Shown: piece after piece, positions 1-7,797 of the stretch
Layout: each line of letters begins with the position of its first letter
Position numbering within the stretch: the stretch's first letter is position 1
Assembly: GCA_002394725.1 (NCBI GenBank)
Contig: DGUQ01000196.1
Coordinates: 1 to 17,209, forward strand
DNA length: 17,209 nt
Direction of reading: 5' to 3'
DNA from: Ruminococcaceae bacterium UBA4306
Lineage (GTDB): Bacteria; Bacillota; Clostridia; Oscillospirales; Acutalibacteraceae
The notes under the pieces: generated by a model
Told to the model about the DNA's origin: nothing
Seen by the model: the letters and a program-made list of their open reading frames with translations, nothing else
Databases searched by the model: none
Program-made: the position numbers and the translations under genes

Positions 1-1418
1 GGATGGAGATCGAAAAGCAGAGAGGTATCTCTGTCACTTCCTCAGTGTTACAGTTTAAGTATAACGGCTATTGCATCAACATTCTGGACACGCCGGGACA
101 TCAGGACTTCTCCGAGGATACCTACAGAACACTGATGGCGGCTGACAGCGCCGTAATGGTCATCGACGCCTCCAAGGGTGTTGAGAACCAGACCAAAAAG
201 CTCTTTAAGGTCTGCGTCATGCGGCATATCCCGATCATCACCTTTATCAACAAGATGGATCGCGACGCGCAGAATCCCTTTGATCTGTTGGAGGATATCG
301 AGAATGTCCTCGGCATCAACACCTGCCCGATGAACTGGCCGATCGGCTCGGGTAAGGAATTCAAGGGCGTATATGACCGCAAGAAGGGCAAGATCCTCTC
401 CTATACCGCCAACAACGGTCAGCGTGAGGTAGAGCAAGAGGAGATCTCGCTCGACGATCCCGAGCTCGAAAGCAAGCTGTTTTACGGACAGAAGGACACC
501 TTATTTGACGATATCGATCTGCTGGACGGCGCCGGAAACGAGTTTGACCTCGACATGGTTCGCAACGGTCAACTGACCCCCGTATTCTTCGGCTCGGCGC
601 TCACCAACTTTGGTGTAGAACCGTTCCTACAGGAGTTCTTACAGCTCACTACAGCGCCTCTGGCACGTGAAGCAGGCGATCAGATGATCGCGCCCGACTC
701 CGACTTCTTCTCCGCGTTCGTCTTTAAGATCCAGGCAAACATGAATAAGGCGCACCGCGACCGAGTGGCGTTCATGCGCATTTGCTCCGGTAAATTCGAC
801 AAAAACATGGAAGTATATCATGTGCAGGGTGACAGAAAGATGAAGCTCTCACAGCCGCAGCAGATCATGGCGCAGGAACGCGAGGTCGTTGACGAAGCCT
901 ATGCCGGCGACATTATCGGCGTATTCGATCCCGGTATGTTCTCGATCGGCGACACCATCGTAACTCCGGGTCAGAAATTCGCGTTCAAGGGTATCCCGAC
1001 CTTCGCTCCGGAGCATTTCGCTCTGGTACGCCAGAAGGATACCATGAAGCGCAAACAGTTCGTCAAGGGCATGAACCAGATCGCGCAGGAGGGCGCGATC
1101 CAGATCTTCCACGAGCCCGAATCCGGTATGGAGGAGGTCATCGTCGGTGTTGTCGGCGTACTGCAATTTGACGTGCTGAAATACCGCCTTGAGAATGAAT
1201 ACAACGTCGATATCATCATGGAGAACACGCCGTATCAGTTCATCCGCTGGATCACCTCCGAGGTGGATTACAAGGCGCTGGATCTGGCGTCGGATACAAA
1301 GGTCGTAGCGGATTTTCGCGATAACAAGCTGCTGTTGTTCCGCTCGGAATGGAGTATCGACTGGGCGCTGGAGCACAACAAGGATCTGGCGTTACAGGAT
1401 TTCGGCAACGCGGAATAA
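1..1418 (+). CDS. prfC: peptide chain release factor 3 (RF3), 5'-truncated by window edge
   Basis: Class II release factor GTPase that recycles RF1/RF2 from the ribosome after peptide release. The open frame enters from the left edge: bases 1-2 fit the end of a Trp codon and base 3 starts Met of the family motif (W)MEIEKQRGISV, so this Met is internal. Counting from it, switch I RGISVTSS is at residues 7-14, G3 DTPGH at 29-33 and G4 NKMD at 83-86, followed by RF3 domains II/III (for example GVVGVLQFDVLKYRL). 471 residues are visible against about 525 for the family, so only the N-terminus with the P-loop is missing. RF3 is separated from EF-G and TetM types by the KQRGISV context and the C-terminal RF3 domain. 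The stop is followed by a hairpin at 1459-1492. Confidence 0.96.
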   Translation, partial: MEIEKQRGISVTSSVLQFKYNGYCINILDTPGHQDFSEDTYRTLMAADSAVMVIDASKGVENQTKKLFKVCVMRHIPIITFINKMDRDAQNPFDLLEDIENVLGINTCPMNWPIGSGKEFKGVYDRKKGKILSYTANNGQREVEQEEISLDDPELESKLFYGQKDTLFDDIDLLDGAGNEFDLDMVRNGQLTPVFFGSALTNFGVEPFLQEFLQLTTAPLAREAGDQMIAPDSDFFSAFVFKIQANMNKAHRDRVAFMRICSGKFDKNMEVYHVQGDRKMKLSQPQQIMAQEREVVDEAYAGDIIGVFDPGMFSIGDTIVTPGQKFAFKGIPTFAPEHFALVRQKDTMKRKQFVKGMNQIAQEGAIQIFHEPESGMEEVIVGVVGVLQFDVLKYRLENEYNVDIIMENTPYQFIRWITSEVDYKALDLASDTKVVADFRDNKLLLFRSEWSIDWALEHNKDLALQDFGNAE

Positions 1419-1458
1419 TATGATCACAATGACATTTTTATAAAGACAGGCAAAACAG

Positions 1459-1494
1459 AACCACCTTGTGAATACAATTTCATGAGGTGGTTTT
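1459..1494 (+). terminator. hairpin between prfC and sigK that also buries the sigK Shine-Dalgarno
   Basis: Arms 1459-1470 and 1481-1492 form a 12-pair stem (8 Watson-Crick pairs AACCACCT/AGGTGGTT, then two G-U and two more pairs) with a 10-nt loop, followed by only TTTT. It could be a weak intrinsic terminator for prfC. The 3' arm contains AGGTGG (1485-1490), the ribosome site for sigK, so folding would hide it. Confidence 0.6.
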
Positions 1495-2181
1495 ATGTTC
1501 GGTTTTTTATCCTATATCAGCCAATACATCTTTCTGTTCATTCTGCATATCGCGCATGGAGAGAGCTTTCCGAAGCCGCTTAAAAAGGCGGAGGAACAGC
1601 ATTATCTGGAGCTTGCCGCAAAGGGCGATATCAACGCGCGCAATATCCTAGTCGAACACAACCTGCGTCTTGTCGCGCATATCATCAAAAAGTATTATCA
1701 AAATTACGGCGGTCAGGATGATCTGGTATCCATCGGTACGATCGGTTTGATCAAGGCGATCAACACCTTTGACCTTAACAAGAATATCAAGCTGTCGAGT
1801 TACGCGTCACGCTGTATTGAGAACGAGATCCTGATGTTCTTCCGCAACAACCGTAAATCGTCACAGGATGTGTCACTGAACGATACGATCGACACCGATA
1901 AGGACGGAAATCCGCTGACGCTGATGGATATCATGGCGTCGGATATGGATGTAGCGGATGATGTGGATACCAAGCTCCATCTGGAAGTGTTGAGCCAATA
2001 TATCGACGAGGTGCTCACAAAAAGAGAAAAAGAGATCATCATCAAGCGATACGGCATCGGCGGAGAAAAGGTGCAGACACAGCGAGAATTGGCAAAGAGG
2101 CTCGATATCTCACGCTCTTATATTTCCAGAATAGAAAAAAAGGCACTCGAAAAACTGAGAAGCCGATACGAGCAGGGGTAA
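1495..2181 (+). CDS. sigK: RNA polymerase sporulation sigma factor SigK (pro-sigma-K)
   Basis: Late mother-cell sigma factor of endospore formation. The first ~22 residues are strongly hydrophobic (FLSYISQYIFLFILHIAHG), matching the membrane-tethering pro-sequence that SpoIVFB removes in Bacillus; FPKPL then begins the mature protein as in other SigK. Region 2 includes ARNILVEHNLRLVAHIIKK and QDDLVSIGTIGLIKAI; the stretch YASRCIENEILMFFR and the following VSLNDTID-DKDGNPLTLMDIM are SigK-like. Region 4 has TKREKEIIIKRYGIGG and a helix-turn-helix (TQRELAKRLDISRSYISRIE). Length is 228 aa against about 240 in Bacillus. The start has AGGTGG four bases upstream, inside a hairpin. The gene is continuous, with no skin-type insertion. 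cwlD downstream fits a sporulation neighbourhood. Confidence 0.92.
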   Translation: MFGFLSYISQYIFLFILHIAHGESFPKPLKKAEEQHYLELAAKGDINARNILVEHNLRLVAHIIKKYYQNYGGQDDLVSIGTIGLIKAINTFDLNKNIKLSSYASRCIENEILMFFRNNRKSSQDVSLNDTIDTDKDGNPLTLMDIMASDMDVADDVDTKLHLEVLSQYIDEVLTKREKEIIIKRYGIGGEKVQTQRELAKRLDISRSYISRIEKKALEKLRSRYEQG

Positions 2182-2192
2182 AGTGTATCGGC
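2162..2192. repeat. 8-bp inverted repeat over the sigK stop codon
   Basis: GCCGATAC (2162-2169) and GTATCGGC (2185-2192) are perfect arms with a 15-nt loop that contains the sigK stop. No T-tract follows, so it is not a convincing intrinsic terminator. Confidence 0.4.
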
Positions 2193-2247
2193 ATGTATAG
2201 AACCTTTACACTGACTATCGATTAGGGTGTCTGTAGATATCCTAACC

Positions 2248-2275
2248 TTGACTATATCGGAATTTAAAGTATAAT
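2248..2275 (+). promoter_or_regulatory. SigA-type promoter for cwlD
   Basis: TTGACT (2248-2253), 16-bp spacer, TATAAT (2270-2275). Expected transcription start is near 2282, which makes the GTG at 2283 leaderless and favours the ATG at 2313 as the cwlD start. A vegetative-type promoter is notable for a gene that in Bacillus is sporulation-controlled. Confidence 0.7.
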
Positions 2276-2312
2276 AATAACAGTGCTTTCATATACATAT
2301 CTCGGTGATTAT

Positions 2313-3035
2313 ATGAAAGTCAAGACCATTTATCTGATCATACTGGCGGTTATTCTGATAACCTTTTGCATCGTGATGTACTCGGCGTTTTCCAACATTA
2401 CCGCGCGTACCGCTTCCGACGATATCGATCCAATGCCGATGATCGTGATTGACGCGGGTCACGGTGGAGAGGATGGGGGAGCCGAGGTCGACGGCGTGCT
2501 GGAAAAGGATATCAACCTGAGTATCGCCGGCAAGCTCTCGGATATCCTGCGCCTTTGCGGATGTCAGGTGGAGGAGATACGTAACGAGGATATCTCCGTC
2601 TATGACAGTGACGCGCAAACACTCAGAGAGAAGAAGGTCTCCGACCTCAAACGCCGCGTAGAGCTCTCAAACGCCGACGATCGCAATATCCTTGTCAGCA
2701 TCCATCAAAATAAGTTCGACAACAGTGCCTACAGCGGCGCTCAGCTATTCTATTCATCCAATCATGATAACAGCCGGGTACTGGCGGAGGATATTCGCAG
2801 CGCGATAGTATCACTGCTGCAAAAGGATAACACGCGCGAGCTAAAACCGGCAGGCTCAGAGATCTATCTGCTTGACCACGCCGAGGTTCCGGCAGTAATC
2901 GTAGAATGCGGATTCCTGTCCAATGCGGAGGAACGGTCAAGGCTGATGGATGACGCTTATCAAAATGAGCTGGCATACGCTATCGCGATGGGTGTGCTGG
3001 AATACTCATATTCAATCAATATCGAATCAAAGTGA
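2313..3035 (+). CDS. cwlD: N-acetylmuramoyl-L-alanine amidase, CwlD-type
   Basis: Amidase_3 zinc hydrolase that cuts the lactyl-L-alanine bond of peptidoglycan; CwlD acts in making muramic-lactam of spore cortex. One N-terminal membrane segment (about residues 5-27) places the catalytic domain outside the membrane. The motif IDAGHGGEDGG gives zinc ligand H50, E64 follows in GVLEKDINLS, H131 is in SIHQN and catalytic E198 in VECGFLSN. At 240 aa it matches the size of Bacillus CwlD and has no cell-wall-binding repeats. The start at 2313 has GGTGA four bases upstream; an in-frame GTG at 2283 lacks a ribosome site. It lies between sigK and radA, supporting CwlD over a general autolysin, but the specific symbol is by similarity of pattern and context. 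Confidence 0.85.
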   Translation: MKVKTIYLIILAVILITFCIVMYSAFSNITARTASDDIDPMPMIVIDAGHGGEDGGAEVDGVLEKDINLSIAGKLSDILRLCGCQVEEIRNEDISVYDSDAQTLREKKVSDLKRRVELSNADDRNILVSIHQNKFDNSAYSGAQLFYSSNHDNSRVLAEDIRSAIVSLLQKDNTRELKPAGSEIYLLDHAEVPAVIVECGFLSNAEERSRLMDDAYQNELAYAIAMGVLEYSYSINIESK

Positions 3036-3054
3036 GCAACATTTATATATAAAC

Positions 3055-3090
3055 CCTCAGGCGCTGCGCGCCGGCTCCCTTAGGGAGCTA
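3055..3090. repeat. two adjacent GC-rich hairpins, REP-like intergenic element
   Basis: GGCGC-TGC-GCGCC (3060-3072) and GCTCCC-TTA-GGGAGC (3074-3088) sit back to back in otherwise AT-rich DNA. CCCTCAG before them and TAGGGAG within them resemble a family of short palindromic elements common between genes of gut Clostridia (recalled, not searched). TAATAATAATAA follows, not a T-tract, so it is a poor terminator. Confidence 0.5.
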
Positions 3091-3114
3091 ATAATAATAA
3101 AAAGGACTAATCAT

Positions 3115-4479
3115 ATGGCTAAGATCAAAAGTGTATATATCTGCTCGGAATGTGGGTATGAAAGCCCTAAATGGTACGGAAAATGCCCGTCCTGCGGTGA
3201 ATGGAATACCATGAACGAGGAGATCAAGGATACCGCGAAAGCCGCTTCCGCGTCACGATCTCACGCGAACGCGTACGCGCCTCCCGTCCATATCCGCGAG
3301 ATCGATACCACGGATGAGATCCGTTATCGGACAGGCTCCAAGGAGCTCGACCGCGTGATGGGCGGCGGTATCGTCAAGGGCAGTCTGATCCTCTTAGGCG
3401 GCGATCCGGGCATCGGTAAATCGACGATTCTACTGCAAATCTGCGAATACCTCGGAAAGAGCTTGAAGATCCTGTATGTATCGGGTGAGGAAAGCAAACG
3501 ACAGCTGAAGCTGAGAGCCGAACGCCTCGGCGTCAATTCGGAAAATCTCTATGTTTTGACACAGACGGATGTGGAACTGGTTTGCGAGACCATCCGACAG
3601 GACAAGCCCGATATCGTGATGATCGACTCCATCCAGACGATGTCGCTCTCGGAGCTGAACTCCTCTCCGGGGTCGGTCACGCAGGTGCGCGAATCGACCA
3701 ATTTCTTTATGCGTACCGCCAAGAGCATGGATATCCCGATGATCATCGTCGGTCATGTCAATAAAGAGGGCTCTATCGCGGGGCCGAAGGTGCTCGAGCA
3801 CGTGGTGGACGCGGTACTGCACTTTGAGGGCGACAGACAGATGAGCTACCGCATCCTCAGAGCGGTCAAAAACCGTTACGGCTCCACTAATGAGATCGGC
3901 GTATTCGAGATGACGGATGAAGGGCTCAAGGAGGTGGAAAATCCTTCCTTGATGCTGATTTCCGGCAGACCGAAGAACGTCAGCGGTACCTGTATCGCGT
4001 GCGCGATGGAGGGTACCCGTCCGATCTTGGCGGAGATTCAGGCTTTGGCGGCGTCTACGGGCTTTGGCAATCCGCGCAGGATGTGCACGGGCTTTGACTA
4101 CAACCGCATGAATATGATCATCGCGGTGCTGGAAAAGCGCGCCGGCTACTACTTCAACAACACCGACGCGTATATCAACGTTGTCGGCGGTCTGCGACTG
4201 GACGAGACCGCTGTCGATCTGGCGGTCGCGATCGCGCTGATCTCCTCGCTCAAGGATGCTCCCATCAATGAGAACGCGATCGCGTTCGGTGAGATCGGAC
4301 TCGCCGGAGAGATCCGCTCCGTCAGCCATGTGCAGCAGCGCGTCAGCGAGGCGGTGCGTCTGGGCTTTAGCAAGATCATCATCCCGTCCCATAATGTCAA
4401 AGACGTCAACGGTATCAACGGCGTTGAGATCGTGCCGGTCAAGAATGTGCGGCAGGCATTTGAGGCGATCTGTGAATAA
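3115..4479 (+). CDS. radA: DNA repair protein RadA (Sms)
   Basis: DnaB-like helicase that processes branched recombination intermediates with RecA. The N-terminal C4 zinc finger has C10, C13, C24 and C27. The RecA-like ATPase has Walker A GGDPGIGKST at residues 95-104 and Walker B VMIDSIQT around 168-175. The RadA signature appears as KNRYG (252-256), with Tyr where most members have Phe. The C-terminal third is the Lon-protease-like domain (DAYINVVGGLRLDETAVDLAVA). Length 454 aa is normal. ATG at 3115 follows AGGA with 8-nt spacing; the frame extends upstream to 2950 but overlaps cwlD and lacks family similarity. The last 8 bases overlap the next gene. Confidence 0.96.
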   Translation: MAKIKSVYICSECGYESPKWYGKCPSCGEWNTMNEEIKDTAKAASASRSHANAYAPPVHIREIDTTDEIRYRTGSKELDRVMGGGIVKGSLILLGGDPGIGKSTILLQICEYLGKSLKILYVSGEESKRQLKLRAERLGVNSENLYVLTQTDVELVCETIRQDKPDIVMIDSIQTMSLSELNSSPGSVTQVRESTNFFMRTAKSMDIPMIIVGHVNKEGSIAGPKVLEHVVDAVLHFEGDRQMSYRILRAVKNRYGSTNEIGVFEMTDEGLKEVENPSLMLISGRPKNVSGTCIACAMEGTRPILAEIQALAASTGFGNPRRMCTGFDYNRMNMIIAVLEKRAGYYFNNTDAYINVVGGLRLDETAVDLAVAIALISSLKDAPINENAIAFGEIGLAGEIRSVSHVQQRVSEAVRLGFSKIIIPSHNVKDVNGINGVEIVPVKNVRQAFEAICE

Positions 4480-5167
4480 AGCGATCTTATCAACAAAACA
4501 TCCGCAATTTGCCGCAAAATTGAGGGAATACGGATATGAGATCATCCCGAGTGAAACGATTCCGTGTCATATGCCGTATGAGCGTGATCATGCCGATTTG
4601 CAATGCCTGATCCTCGATGATACGGCATTTGTTCTGTCGTACTGCAAAAGGCTTATCAAAGCGCTTTCCCACGATTATCACGTGATACCGTGCGGTGATC
4701 GGTTCAGCGGAGAATATCCCGATAACACCTGTCTGAGCGCGGTACAATGCGGCGGCAAGCTGATCGGCAGGCTCGCTTCACTGGATGAAAAGGTCAAGAA
4801 ACACTGTCGCAGGCACGGTATCGAGCTGATCAATGTCAATCAGGGATACGCTAAATGCTCCTGTGTTCCAGTCGCGGATCGTGCCATCATCACGGCGGAT
4901 AACGGTATCATCCAAGCGCTGCAGAATACACAGATCGATGTGCTCCCGATAGGGAAGGGGAGTGTGCGGCTCGAAGGCGCGGAATACGGCTTTCTCGGCG
5001 GAGCGTCGGGCTATGATCGTGATAAACACACACTGTATTTTTGCGGAGATATCGAACAGCATCCCGATGCAAAAAGGATCAAAGACTATTGTCAAGCATA
5101 TGGTATAACCATTATCAGTCTGACCGATGATCAACTCACCGATGTAGGTGGGATCCTATTTTGTTAA
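4472..5167 (+). CDS. GME-fold (arginine deiminase-like) protein, DUF6873-like, unknown function
   Basis: 231-aa soluble protein starting at GTG 4472, which overlaps the radA stop by 8 bases and has GAGG six bases upstream (inside radA), implying translational coupling. Visible motifs are ERDHADLQC (37-45), GYAKCSCVPV (125-134), TADNGI (141-146), GFLGGASGYD (173-182) and a terminal GGILFC, with Cys as the last residue. I recognise this pattern as the DUF6873 family of guanidine-group modifying enzyme fold proteins found in Clostridia. The HxD and the late Cys after Gly-Gly recall catalytic positions of arginine deiminases, but no substrate is known. Its stop is followed by an AT-rich gap and a terminator at 5327-5370. 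Confidence 0.72.
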   Translation: MNKAILSTKHPQFAAKLREYGYEIIPSETIPCHMPYERDHADLQCLILDDTAFVLSYCKRLIKALSHDYHVIPCGDRFSGEYPDNTCLSAVQCGGKLIGRLASLDEKVKKHCRRHGIELINVNQGYAKCSCVPVADRAIITADNGIIQALQNTQIDVLPIGKGSVRLEGAEYGFLGGASGYDRDKHTLYFCGDIEQHPDAKRIKDYCQAYGITIISLTDDQLTDVGGILFC

Positions 5168-5326
5168 AAATTTCACAATATAGGGGAGAATCAAATAAAA
5201 ACGCATGGGCGAGATGATTGTGATCTCTATAGTAAAATAAAAACAATACTTGTTCCGCTCCATGACAACATCCTTGAAGGATAATCGTAAATTGACTGAA
5301 AAGCACAAAATTAACGTGTGATCGGT

Positions 5327-5370
5327 CGGCTGAGCTTTTAGATAAGCTCAGCCGGTCTTAAATTTTTTTT
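5327..5370 (+). terminator. strong rho-independent terminator of the radA operon
   Basis: CGGCTGAGCTT (5327-5337) pairs perfectly with AAGCTCAGCCG (5344-5354) around a 6-nt loop, followed by TTAAA and eight T (5363-5370). It lies about 160 bases beyond the preceding stop codon. Confidence 0.88.
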
Positions 5371-5431
5371 AAGTCCAAAATAATATGATGAACATCATTA
5401 CACCAATAAATCATTTATAAAGCGTCAAAAA

Positions 5432-5491
5432 TTATCGTCTCAGTTTTTTTGAAATGAACAGAACATCATTCAGAAAAAACTGAGACGATAA
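5432..5491. repeat. 18-bp perfect inverted repeat (60-bp palindromic element)
   Basis: Left arm 5432-5449 (TTATCGTCTCAGTTTTTT) is the exact reverse complement of right arm 5474-5491. The 24-nt loop contains a further AATGA/TCATT pairing (5453-5457 with 5466-5470). No T-tract follows, so it is not a typical terminator. It may be a mobile-element remnant, an RNA hairpin, or a recombination substrate for the adjacent recombinase; none is proven. Confidence 0.75.
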
Positions 5492-5730
5492 AATAAAACA
5501 ACTGTAACAGAGTATTACGGTCACACATCCTGATACATCGATCACAGAATTGTACCAAGATCATTTATACGATTATAATACTTTAGTAACCGGACAAAAT
5601 AATGCAGTTTCATTAAATCAGTATTTTTTATTTAAATCAAATAAGAATACGGTAATCGGGCTATTCCTCGGATAATGCCCTCCCCTAAATTACATAAAAT
5701 ATTAATTTTGTTTATTTTTCTCATAAAGAA

Positions 5731-5758
5731 TTTACGCCCCTCTCTTTTACTGTATAAT
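5731..5758 (+). promoter_or_regulatory. SigA-type promoter of the tyrosine recombinase gene
   Basis: TTTACG (5731-5736), 16-bp spacer, TATAAT (5753-5758). A small inverted repeat ACTGT/ACAGT (5749-5768) frames the -10 box and could be an operator. Confidence 0.6.
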
Positions 5759-5814
5759 AGTAAACAGTATGATGATCGGGCGTTTTATTTTCGTATTATT
5801 GTGAGGTAAATCTA

Positions 5815-6810
5815 ATGAGTAAAAGTAATTTTGCTATCGAAGCCTCTGAGCCGATAAAGGATTTTTTATATTATCTGCAAACCGTCAAGGGACGTTCACC
5901 GACAACGGTGGATGAATACTTCAATGACCTGAGAACGTTTTTCCGCTTTATCAAAAAGCAAAAGCGGCTTGTCCCCTCGGACACGCCCTTTCAGGATATT
6001 AAGGTGGATGACGTTGATCTGGCGCTGATCTCATCCGTGACGCTGACAGACGGTTATGAATTCATGAACTATCTGCTACGCGTGCGCAAGAATGATAAAG
6101 CGGCTCGGGCTCGCAAGACGACCAGTATCAAATCGTTCTACAGCTATCTGACCAACAAAAAGCATTTGTTACAGGTGGATCCGCTCAAGGATCTGGAGCG
6201 TCCGAACGCGCGCGAGAAGAATCCCCTACCCAAATATCTGACGCTCGAACAAAGCATCGATCTGCTCAATGCCGTTGAGGGCAAGCATAAGGAGCGCGAT
6301 TACTGCATTTTGACCTTCTTTTTGAACTGCGGTATGCGACTGGCGGAGCTGGTATCAATGAATTATACGGACATTCGCTCCGATCATACGGCGCAGATCA
6401 TCGGTAAGGGCAGCAAAAAGCGCATCATCTATCTCAATGACGCCTGCATGGCGGCATACGAAGCCTATATGAAAGTGCGCCCCGTAGACGGTGTACGCGC
6501 CGATGATAAATACGCGCTGTTCCTCTCAGCGCAAAAGCGCCGTATCTCACGTGAAATGGTGCAAAAAATGGTCTACAAATACATCGAGAAGATCGGTCTG
6601 GACTCACAGGGATATTCGGTGCACAAGCTGCGTCATACCGCCGCCACGCTGATGTATCAGCACGGTAACGTCGATATCCGCGTGCTGAAGGATGTACTGG
6701 GTCACGAAAGCCTGAGCACGACCGAGATCTACACGCACCTCGATTCGCGCCAGATCGAAGCCGCCGCGAAGAGCAATCCCCTATCGCGTGTCAAACCGAA
6801 AAGCAATTGA
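5815..6810 (+). CDS. XerC/XerD-like tyrosine recombinase
   Basis: Site-specific recombinase; the family resolves chromosome dimers at dif or moves integrative elements. The N-terminal SAM-like core-binding domain covers about residues 10-125 and the catalytic domain 136-320. All active-site residues are visible: R175 (CGMRLAEL), K198 (GKGSKKR), H270 and R273 (HKLRHTAAT), H297 (LGHESLSTT) and nucleophile Y306 (EIYTH). Length is 331 aa, slightly longer than XerC/D. The start has GAGG with 8-nt spacing. It is a lone gene with its own promoter, a convergent hairpin behind it and a long palindrome in front. No integrase-like neighbours are present, so a housekeeping Xer role is likelier than prophage integration, but no dif site was identified. 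Confidence 0.88.
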   Translation: MSKSNFAIEASEPIKDFLYYLQTVKGRSPTTVDEYFNDLRTFFRFIKKQKRLVPSDTPFQDIKVDDVDLALISSVTLTDGYEFMNYLLRVRKNDKAARARKTTSIKSFYSYLTNKKHLLQVDPLKDLERPNAREKNPLPKYLTLEQSIDLLNAVEGKHKERDYCILTFFLNCGMRLAELVSMNYTDIRSDHTAQIIGKGSKKRIIYLNDACMAAYEAYMKVRPVDGVRADDKYALFLSAQKRRISREMVQKMVYKYIEKIGLDSQGYSVHKLRHTAATLMYQHGNVDIRVLKDVLGHESLSTTEIYTHLDSRQIEAAAKSNPLSRVKPKSN

Positions 6811-6820
6811 TGGAAAAGCT

Positions 6821-6860
6821 CATCCCCTGACAAGGTTCTGACTTGCAGGGGATGTTTGTT
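6821..6860. terminator. bidirectional terminator between recombinase and lipoprotein genes
   Basis: CATCCCCTG (6821-6829) pairs with CAGGGGATG (6846-6854), continued by CAAG/CTTG after a bulged A. TTTGTT follows on the + strand and AGCTTTTCC on the - strand, so it can serve both convergent genes. Confidence 0.75.
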
Positions 6861-6868
6861 ATACTGCT

Positions 6869-7783
6869 TTACCATGCGTACTGAAATAAAGAATCAATGG
6901 TCTCACAGGCGTCAGGATAATCCTCAAAGTATTTTTCGATAGCATCATAGCTATCTTTGCCGATCTCATGCAAAACACATTTGCCGTCGGGCGTACAACC
7001 ATCAGTGACAAAATAGCGATAATCCTTATTCACCCACTCTACTAAATAACAGGTATTACGAATACCATCCTTTGTCAAAACCATATCCTTATCACATTTT
7101 TGGAGTGGGATCACTCTTTTGACATTGACATTATCGACATACCGAGTACCATCGTGCACCTGGATCTCCTCTGTATTATCAGATTTCTTTGCATGCTCTA
7201 TCGAGGCAGTCGACTTATCATCCAATAATACTCTTTTGTAGGAAAAATCCGACGCACGATAATCCATCATTCCACCGGATATATATTGATCGTAGTCCGG
7301 CTGTTCCCAATATTCTAAATAATAATGATCGAGCTTTCCTTGTTCGATACTTTCCTTGATCTCGTCGTATTTATCTTCACGAACATAGAACTTCGTCCGC
7401 CATCCGTAATCAACATCTTGATTCGTCGCGCTATTATAGTATGCTTCAGCAATTTTGCTATCAGAAGCGGTATTGCAGCCTAAAACGACGCCATCTTTAC
7501 TCACTCCCATTAAAGCGCCGTACCACGAGCGTAACAAAATCGGAACATCACTCTCAATAACATGATAAGTAAACGTATCAGCGTCACGATAAAAAATGAA
7601 ACTATAATCTCCTGTATCGAGATACTTGTAAGTGGTGTCACGGAACAGCACTTCTGTTTTATCGCTATCCGTATATATAGCTGTATTCGCCTTTGCTTCA
7701 TCCAGCGCACGACAGGAGCAGAGAGAAACGGATACCATCATGATCGCTAAAACTAACGCAATGAGCTTGAATGATTGTTTCAT
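6869..7783 (-). CDS. putative lipoprotein of the YtrAB-type ABC operon
   Basis: 304-aa protein with an N-terminal signal (KLIALVLAIMMVSVS) and lipobox LCSC, giving lipidated Cys24, so it should be anchored on the outer face of the membrane. The remainder is soluble, rich in Asp, Tyr and Lys, with no family I recognise. ATG at 7783 follows GGGGAG closely; a longer frame to 7930 overlaps the permease gene and lacks a signal at its own N-terminus. It is the fourth and last gene of the operon with the GntR regulator, ATPase and permease, 14 bases after the permease stop, suggesting a role with the transporter as sensor, substrate-binding or immunity lipoprotein. That role is inference only. Confidence 0.8.
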   Translation of the reverse strand: MKQSFKLIALVLAIMMVSVSLCSCRALDEAKANTAIYTDSDKTEVLFRDTTYKYLDTGDYSFIFYRDADTFTYHVIESDVPILLRSWYGALMGVSKDGVVLGCNTASDSKIAEAYYNSATNQDVDYGWRTKFYVREDKYDEIKESIEQGKLDHYYLEYWEQPDYDQYISGGMMDYRASDFSYKRVLLDDKSTASIEHAKKSDNTEEIQVHDGTRYVDNVNVKRVIPLQKCDKDMVLTKDGIRNTCYLVEWVNKDYRYFVTDGCTPDGKCVLHEIGKDSYDAIEKYFEDYPDACETIDSLFQYAW

Positions 7784-7797
7784 CTTCTCCCCTCCCC

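Larger units (their letters stand above)
5168..5814. other. 647-bp AT-rich intergenic region before the recombinase
   Basis: No credible gene seen. It holds the terminator at 5327-5370, a long palindrome at 5432-5491, a direct repeat of GAACATCATT (5390-5399 and 5461-5470), and the promoter at 5731-5758. The stretch 5492-5730 shows no structure I can support. A 19-codon frame at 5262-5321 has no ribosome site and is not called. Confidence 0.7.

Noticed and set aside
1495..2181. skin-like interruption of sigK
   Set aside because: The frame is continuous through all sigma regions; no recombinase or split is present.
2283..2312. GTG upstream start for cwlD
   Set aside because: Would lie at the predicted transcription start with no Shine-Dalgarno; ATG 2313 has GGTGA and begins right before the membrane segment.
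3430..4545. 371-codon open frame on the - strand opposite radA
   Set aside because: Antisense shadow of the well-conserved radA. Its protein has no recognisable domain, no ribosome site, and composition typical of reversed codon bias.
5262..5321. 19-codon small protein frame
   Set aside because: No ribosome site, no promoter, and no conserved feature.
5432..5491. Invertible promoter (phase-variation switch) at the palindrome
   Set aside because: Arms are only 24 bp apart and the loop holds no promoter, too small for an invertible element.
5684..5714. Possible dif-like site upstream of the Xer gene (TTATGTAATTT on the - strand)
   Set aside because: Only one 11-bp arm resembles the Bacillus XerD arm; the other arm does not match, and AT-rich DNA makes such a hit likely by chance.
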